A stretch of 14,185 nucleotides of DNA, taken from assembly GCA_948527295.1 (NCBI GenBank), contig CAOSWK010000010.1, positions 1 through 14,185 on the forward strand. The letters run 5' to 3'. This document shows, in pieces, positions 11,719-14,185 of the stretch. Each line of letters starts with the position of its first letter. The stretch's first letter is position 1. The notes beneath the pieces were generated by a model. The model was not told where the DNA came from. It did not search any database and was given only the letters and a program-made list of their open reading frames with translations. This DNA comes from an uncultured Eubacteriales bacterium. Its GTDB lineage: Bacteria; Bacillota; Clostridia; Oscillospirales; Acutalibacteraceae. Both the position numbers and the translations under genes were made by a program.

Positions 11719-13947
11719 TTATACTAAATCGTTTGCCTCAATTAAAAGACTTGAAATCATGTACTTCATAAACTGTGGTAGATAGTCATATGTACCTTGC
11801 TCATCTATCTTTATTAAGGCTTTTAACAATTTTTTTAAATTTTGTCTTCCATTTATACCTGCAGCATTTGCCGCATTAATTATATTTTCAGCGCGGCCGT
11901 TGTTAAGTACTACACACTTCATTACTCTATTTACGTAGGGCTGATAGTCTAATTCTTCAATATCAGTCGTGTCAAAATAAATAGGTCCTTCCTTCATAGC
12001 AGCATATTCAAACAACGTCTCCGCGACATCATCAGCTATTCGCGCTTTGCCAATATAGGTACCTCCTTTATTAATAACAGAATTTTTAGCAAAGTTGTCT
12101 AATAAATTTCCAAATTTTATATCATTAAGTTTAGTATCATATTCAAACTCATCAACCGGATAATTAGACGTCAGGTAATCAGCTAACTCTTTATATCTTT
12201 GCTGTCTTTTTTGTATCCCTTGTATATTTTGTTCCTTGTTTTTCACCTTTTGAGCATAATTTTGTGGAGGCTTTACAAGGTTTGCAGCAAACGTTGCATG
12301 TCTTTGTTCACCATTTTTACTTTCTTCACTTTTGCTTTGAGCTTCAACCGCTTCTGAACTTCTTCCTTTGTCTTCGACCTGACTATTATCCTCTTCCTTT
12401 GTCTCTTCCGTGTCATCTTTAGTATTTGCGCTTTTTTCTTCAGTTTCTAATGTCACTGAAGCCTCTTCTGCCGGAGCTACTGCCTCTTTATTTTCAACTT
12501 CATCTTTTACTTCTGATGCCTCTGCACTTTCTTCTGCCTGCGCTACAGAAGCTTGAACTTCTGCTTCTTCTGCGTGTGCTTCTTTTTTATCAGTTCCCGA
12601 TGTCACAGAAGCCTCTTTTGTTTGGGCGATTGTCTCTTTACTTCCAATTTCATCTTTTGCTTCTAATGCACTTATCTCATCATGAGCAGTGTTATTTTCT
12701 TCCGAATTAAGCGCACCAGATTCCACTTCATTATTTATTTCTTCATCTTGTGATACAATTTCTGTCTCTTGAGCAAGCTCATTTTCACCTTTTACTTGTG
12801 TTACCGCTGCTATAATATCTTGTCCTTCTTCAGTAACGTTGTTAATCGATACCTGATTGCGCTCATTTTCAACGGTTGAAATATAGCCCGGCAACTCTAG
12901 AATTCTATGAAGCCAATCCGACCGAACATTAGAATATAAGAAAAAAGCCCCTTTTAAATATAATCTCCCGCCTTTTACTTTTCCTATTTGCGAGATTAAA
13001 TGGTTTGCATCTATTAATAACAATTGCAGGCTTTCATCGGGTAGATCGCGTAAAAAATTTAAAATTTCATCTGGAAGATAATTTTCCCCCAAAAATTTTG
13101 ATATGCTAATTAGCTGGTCTATTGCAGAATTAAAACGTTTTTCGAATGGTTCATAAGACTTTTTCTGGCTTTCCGAGTCAACTAAATTTCGCTCTTTTTT
13201 TATAATTAAAATAAGTTTCGGCAATTTTCGAATTATTCGAAGCCTACTCGCTGGCTCACTAAAATCTTCAAACCAATTACCATGTAAATATAGCTCTATG
13301 TTTTTTGAACTTTTTCTTGCGGGAATAAGACGGCCTACATTATCTTCTTCATATAAAACCCTTATTTGTGGGTTTACATGGTCTACATCTGTGGATAACA
13401 ATTGCAGTTCTTTATCGGGTAGACCGCGTAAAAAATTTAAAATTTCATCTTCAGTCCTATTTTCACCCAAAGAGTCTAATATGTTCTCTACCTGATTTTT
13501 TACAGAATTAAAATATTTTCTAGAGGATGCATAAGACTTTTTCTGGGTTTCCACATGTACTTCCGAGGCACTTGTCGATTGTGCCACTGGAGGGTCCACC
13601 TGTGCACTTGTAACATTTTGGTTAGCAAGCATCCCTCCGCCAAACAACGCCATAGATAAAACTCCGCCAGTTATTAAAGCAGATTTAAAAGATACACCGC
13701 CGCTAACATCTTCCAAGGACTCTTCAGACAATTCTTTTAACGTTTCTTGCTCGTATTCAAGCAATTCTTCCTCCGAAAAATTCACCTTAAACTTTTTCAT
13801 GAGTGGCATAATCTCTTCGCGGATTAATTTTTTTAAATCTTCCTCAGTTCCGATTGCTTTCGCCTTTTTCTCAAGTTTTTCTTTTAACTTCGTGTCCAAA
13901 AATATTTGCTTATAAAACTCTGCAATTTCCCTTCTCTTGTTTTCCAT
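11719..13947 (-). CDS. Large protein with Nif11-like double-glycine leader, duplicated module and acidic linker
   Basis: This 742-residue protein starts at the ATG at 13947: GGAG lies 9 bases upstream, and the longer TTG start at 13956 would fall inside that site. The Nif11-like leader ends in EDVSGG (glycines 83-84). A glycine-rich hydrophobic stretch follows, with the shared core FKSALITGGVLSMALFGGGM, then TSAQVDPPVAQ, which could hold a signal peptidase site. Two homologous modules lie at about 133-254 and 259-364, sharing QKKSY, DEILNFLR and LPD-E-LQLL. Residues 370-547 are a Glu/Ala/Ser-rich low-complexity linker with a 50-residue repeat. The C-terminal ~190 residues form a separate, unrecognised domain. 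No cysteine cluster, LPXTG anchor or enzyme motif is seen. The first ~110 residues are clearly paralogous to the 1358-residue protein; the cargo is not. It is probably exported; function unknown. Confidence 0.87.
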   Translation of the reverse strand: MENKRREIAEFYKQIFLDTKLKEKLEKKAKAIGTEEDLKKLIREEIMPLMKKFKVNFSEEELLEYEQETLKELSEESLEDVSGGVSFKSALITGGVLSMALFGGGMLANQNVTSAQVDPPVAQSTSASEVHVETQKKSYASSRKYFNSVKNQVENILDSLGENRTEDEILNFLRGLPDKELQLLSTDVDHVNPQIRVLYEEDNVGRLIPARKSSKNIELYLHGNWFEDFSEPASRLRIIRKLPKLILIIKKERNLVDSESQKKSYEPFEKRFNSAIDQLISISKFLGENYLPDEILNFLRDLPDESLQLLLIDANHLISQIGKVKGGRLYLKGAFFLYSNVRSDWLHRILELPGYISTVENERNQVSINNVTEEGQDIIAAVTQVKGENELAQETEIVSQDEEINNEVESGALNSEENNTAHDEISALEAKDEIGSKETIAQTKEASVTSGTDKKEAHAEEAEVQASVAQAEESAEASEVKDEVENKEAVAPAEEASVTLETEEKSANTKDDTEETKEEDNSQVEDKGRSSEAVEAQSKSEESKNGEQRHATFAANLVKPPQNYAQKVKNKEQNIQGIQKRQQRYKELADYLTSNYPVDEFEYDTKLNDIKFGNLLDNFAKNSVINKGGTYIGKARIADDVAETLFEYAAMKEGPIYFDTTDIEELDYQPYVNRVMKCVVLNNGRAENIINAANAAGINGRQNLKKLLKALIKIDEQGTYDYLPQFMKYMISSLLIEANDLV
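12453..12658 (-). repeat. 150-bp direct repeat in the acidic linker
   Basis: The stretch of about 56 bases from 12453 recurs from 12603, exactly 150 bases on. It encodes related segments such as KDEVENKEAV and KDEIGSKETI. The repeat keeps frame and so can expand or shrink the linker by 50 residues per unit. Confidence 0.65.
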
Positions 13948-13978
13948 TAAAATCAACTCCTTTTCAATTATTAGAAAT

Positions 13979-14007
13979 ATTATACTTTAAAAAAGTTGAT
14001 TTGTCAA
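13979..14007 (-). promoter_or_regulatory. Promoter of the 742-residue leader gene
   Basis: On the minus strand, TTGACA (14007-14002) and TATAAT (13984-13979) are 17 bases apart, a perfect consensus. The start codon is 31 bases downstream. Confidence 0.85.
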
Positions 14008-14079
14008 TATATTTTGGGAGTTTTGACCAAAATCATATGAATCAATGTTGATTTTTAATTTTCAATACTTTTTTAACAC

Positions 14080-14106
14080 AAAAAAGCCTTCGTAAAAAAC
14101 GAAGGC
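14080..14106 (-). terminator. Terminator of the tRNA-Asn gene
   Basis: GCCTTCGT and ACGAAGGC form a perfect 8-bp stem, followed on the minus strand by TTTTTT. It lies 4 bases beyond the tRNA CCA end. Confidence 0.9.
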
Positions 14107-14110
14107 CCTA

Positions 14111-14185
14111 TGGCTCCCCCTGTTGGGCTTGAACCAACGACCCTGCGGTTAACAGCCGCATGCTCTACCACTGAGCTAAGGAGGA
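14111..14185 (-). tRNA. tRNA-Asn (anticodon GTT)
   Basis: The minus strand folds as a tRNA: acceptor TCCTCCT pairs with AGGGGGA (one wobble), the D arm has AGCTCAGTGGTAGAGC, the anticodon arm is GCGGCTGTTAACCGC with GTT, the T arm has GGTTCAAGCC, and a G discriminator is followed by encoded CCA. It is complete at 75 bases, with its 5' end on the last base of the window. Its upstream promoter is therefore outside and it may be part of a longer tRNA cluster. Confidence 0.96.

Noticed and set aside
12426..12710. Leucine-rich plus-strand ORF
   Set aside because: It is the antisense of the Glu/Ala-rich linker: GAA/GAG codons read as TTC/CTC on the other strand.
13948..13956. TTG start for the 742-residue protein, giving 745 residues
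   Set aside because: The TTG lies immediately next to the GGAG site. The ATG at 13947 has a 9-base spacer and matches the paralogs.

Overview
The window looks like a piece of a low-GC Clostridia-type Firmicutes chromosome. The evidence is consensus TTGACA/TATAAT promoters with 16-17 bp spacers, AAGGAG-type ribosome sites, T-tailed hairpin terminators, an MmcQ/YjbR protein, an ABC-F relic, Nif11-like leaders with a VSGG motif, and a tRNA gene with encoded CCA. Much of it is decayed: an insertion sequence end, two cupin relics, an ASCH relic, an ABC-F relic and a sigma-like fragment sit among the intact genes. This suggests a host-associated or reductively evolving lineage, but the species cannot be named from the sequence.

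Left (1-3181): the tip of an IS3-family element runs off the left edge. It is followed by a promoter and a complete 915-residue single-chain restriction-modification enzyme of the MmeI type (nuclease, methyltransferase and target recognition in one protein), closed by a terminator. Its target-recognition part is much more AT-rich than the rest of the gene.

Middle (3182-5829): a gene graveyard of hairpins, a sigma-like fragment, a cupin relic, two 25-base direct repeats, an ABC-F relic and one intact small gene (MmcQ/YjbR). It ends in a GC-richer block of palindromes that resembles a dispersed intergenic repeat.

Right (5830-14110): the most unusual part. Two very large proteins (1358 and 742 residues, on opposite strands) begin with the same module: an ~80-residue Nif11-like leader ending in Val-Ser-Gly-Gly, followed by a conserved glycine-rich hydrophobic stretch. 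Nif11-like leaders normally precede short ribosomally made peptides. A third leader, with intact promoter and ribosome site, is cut after ~42 codons and abuts the ASCH relic. All three share one promoter/ribosome-site design, so the leader cassette appears to be a unit carrying different cargo. The 1358-residue cargo ends in BspA-type leucine-rich repeats; the 742-residue cargo has a duplicated module, an acidic Glu/Ala-rich linker and an unrecognised C-terminal domain. A small Sec-type secreted protein lies between them. No transporter or peptidase for the leaders is in the window. My working inference is a family of exported, possibly surface-exposed effector proteins that use a peptide-type leader. 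The window closes with tRNA-Asn(GTT) and its terminator.
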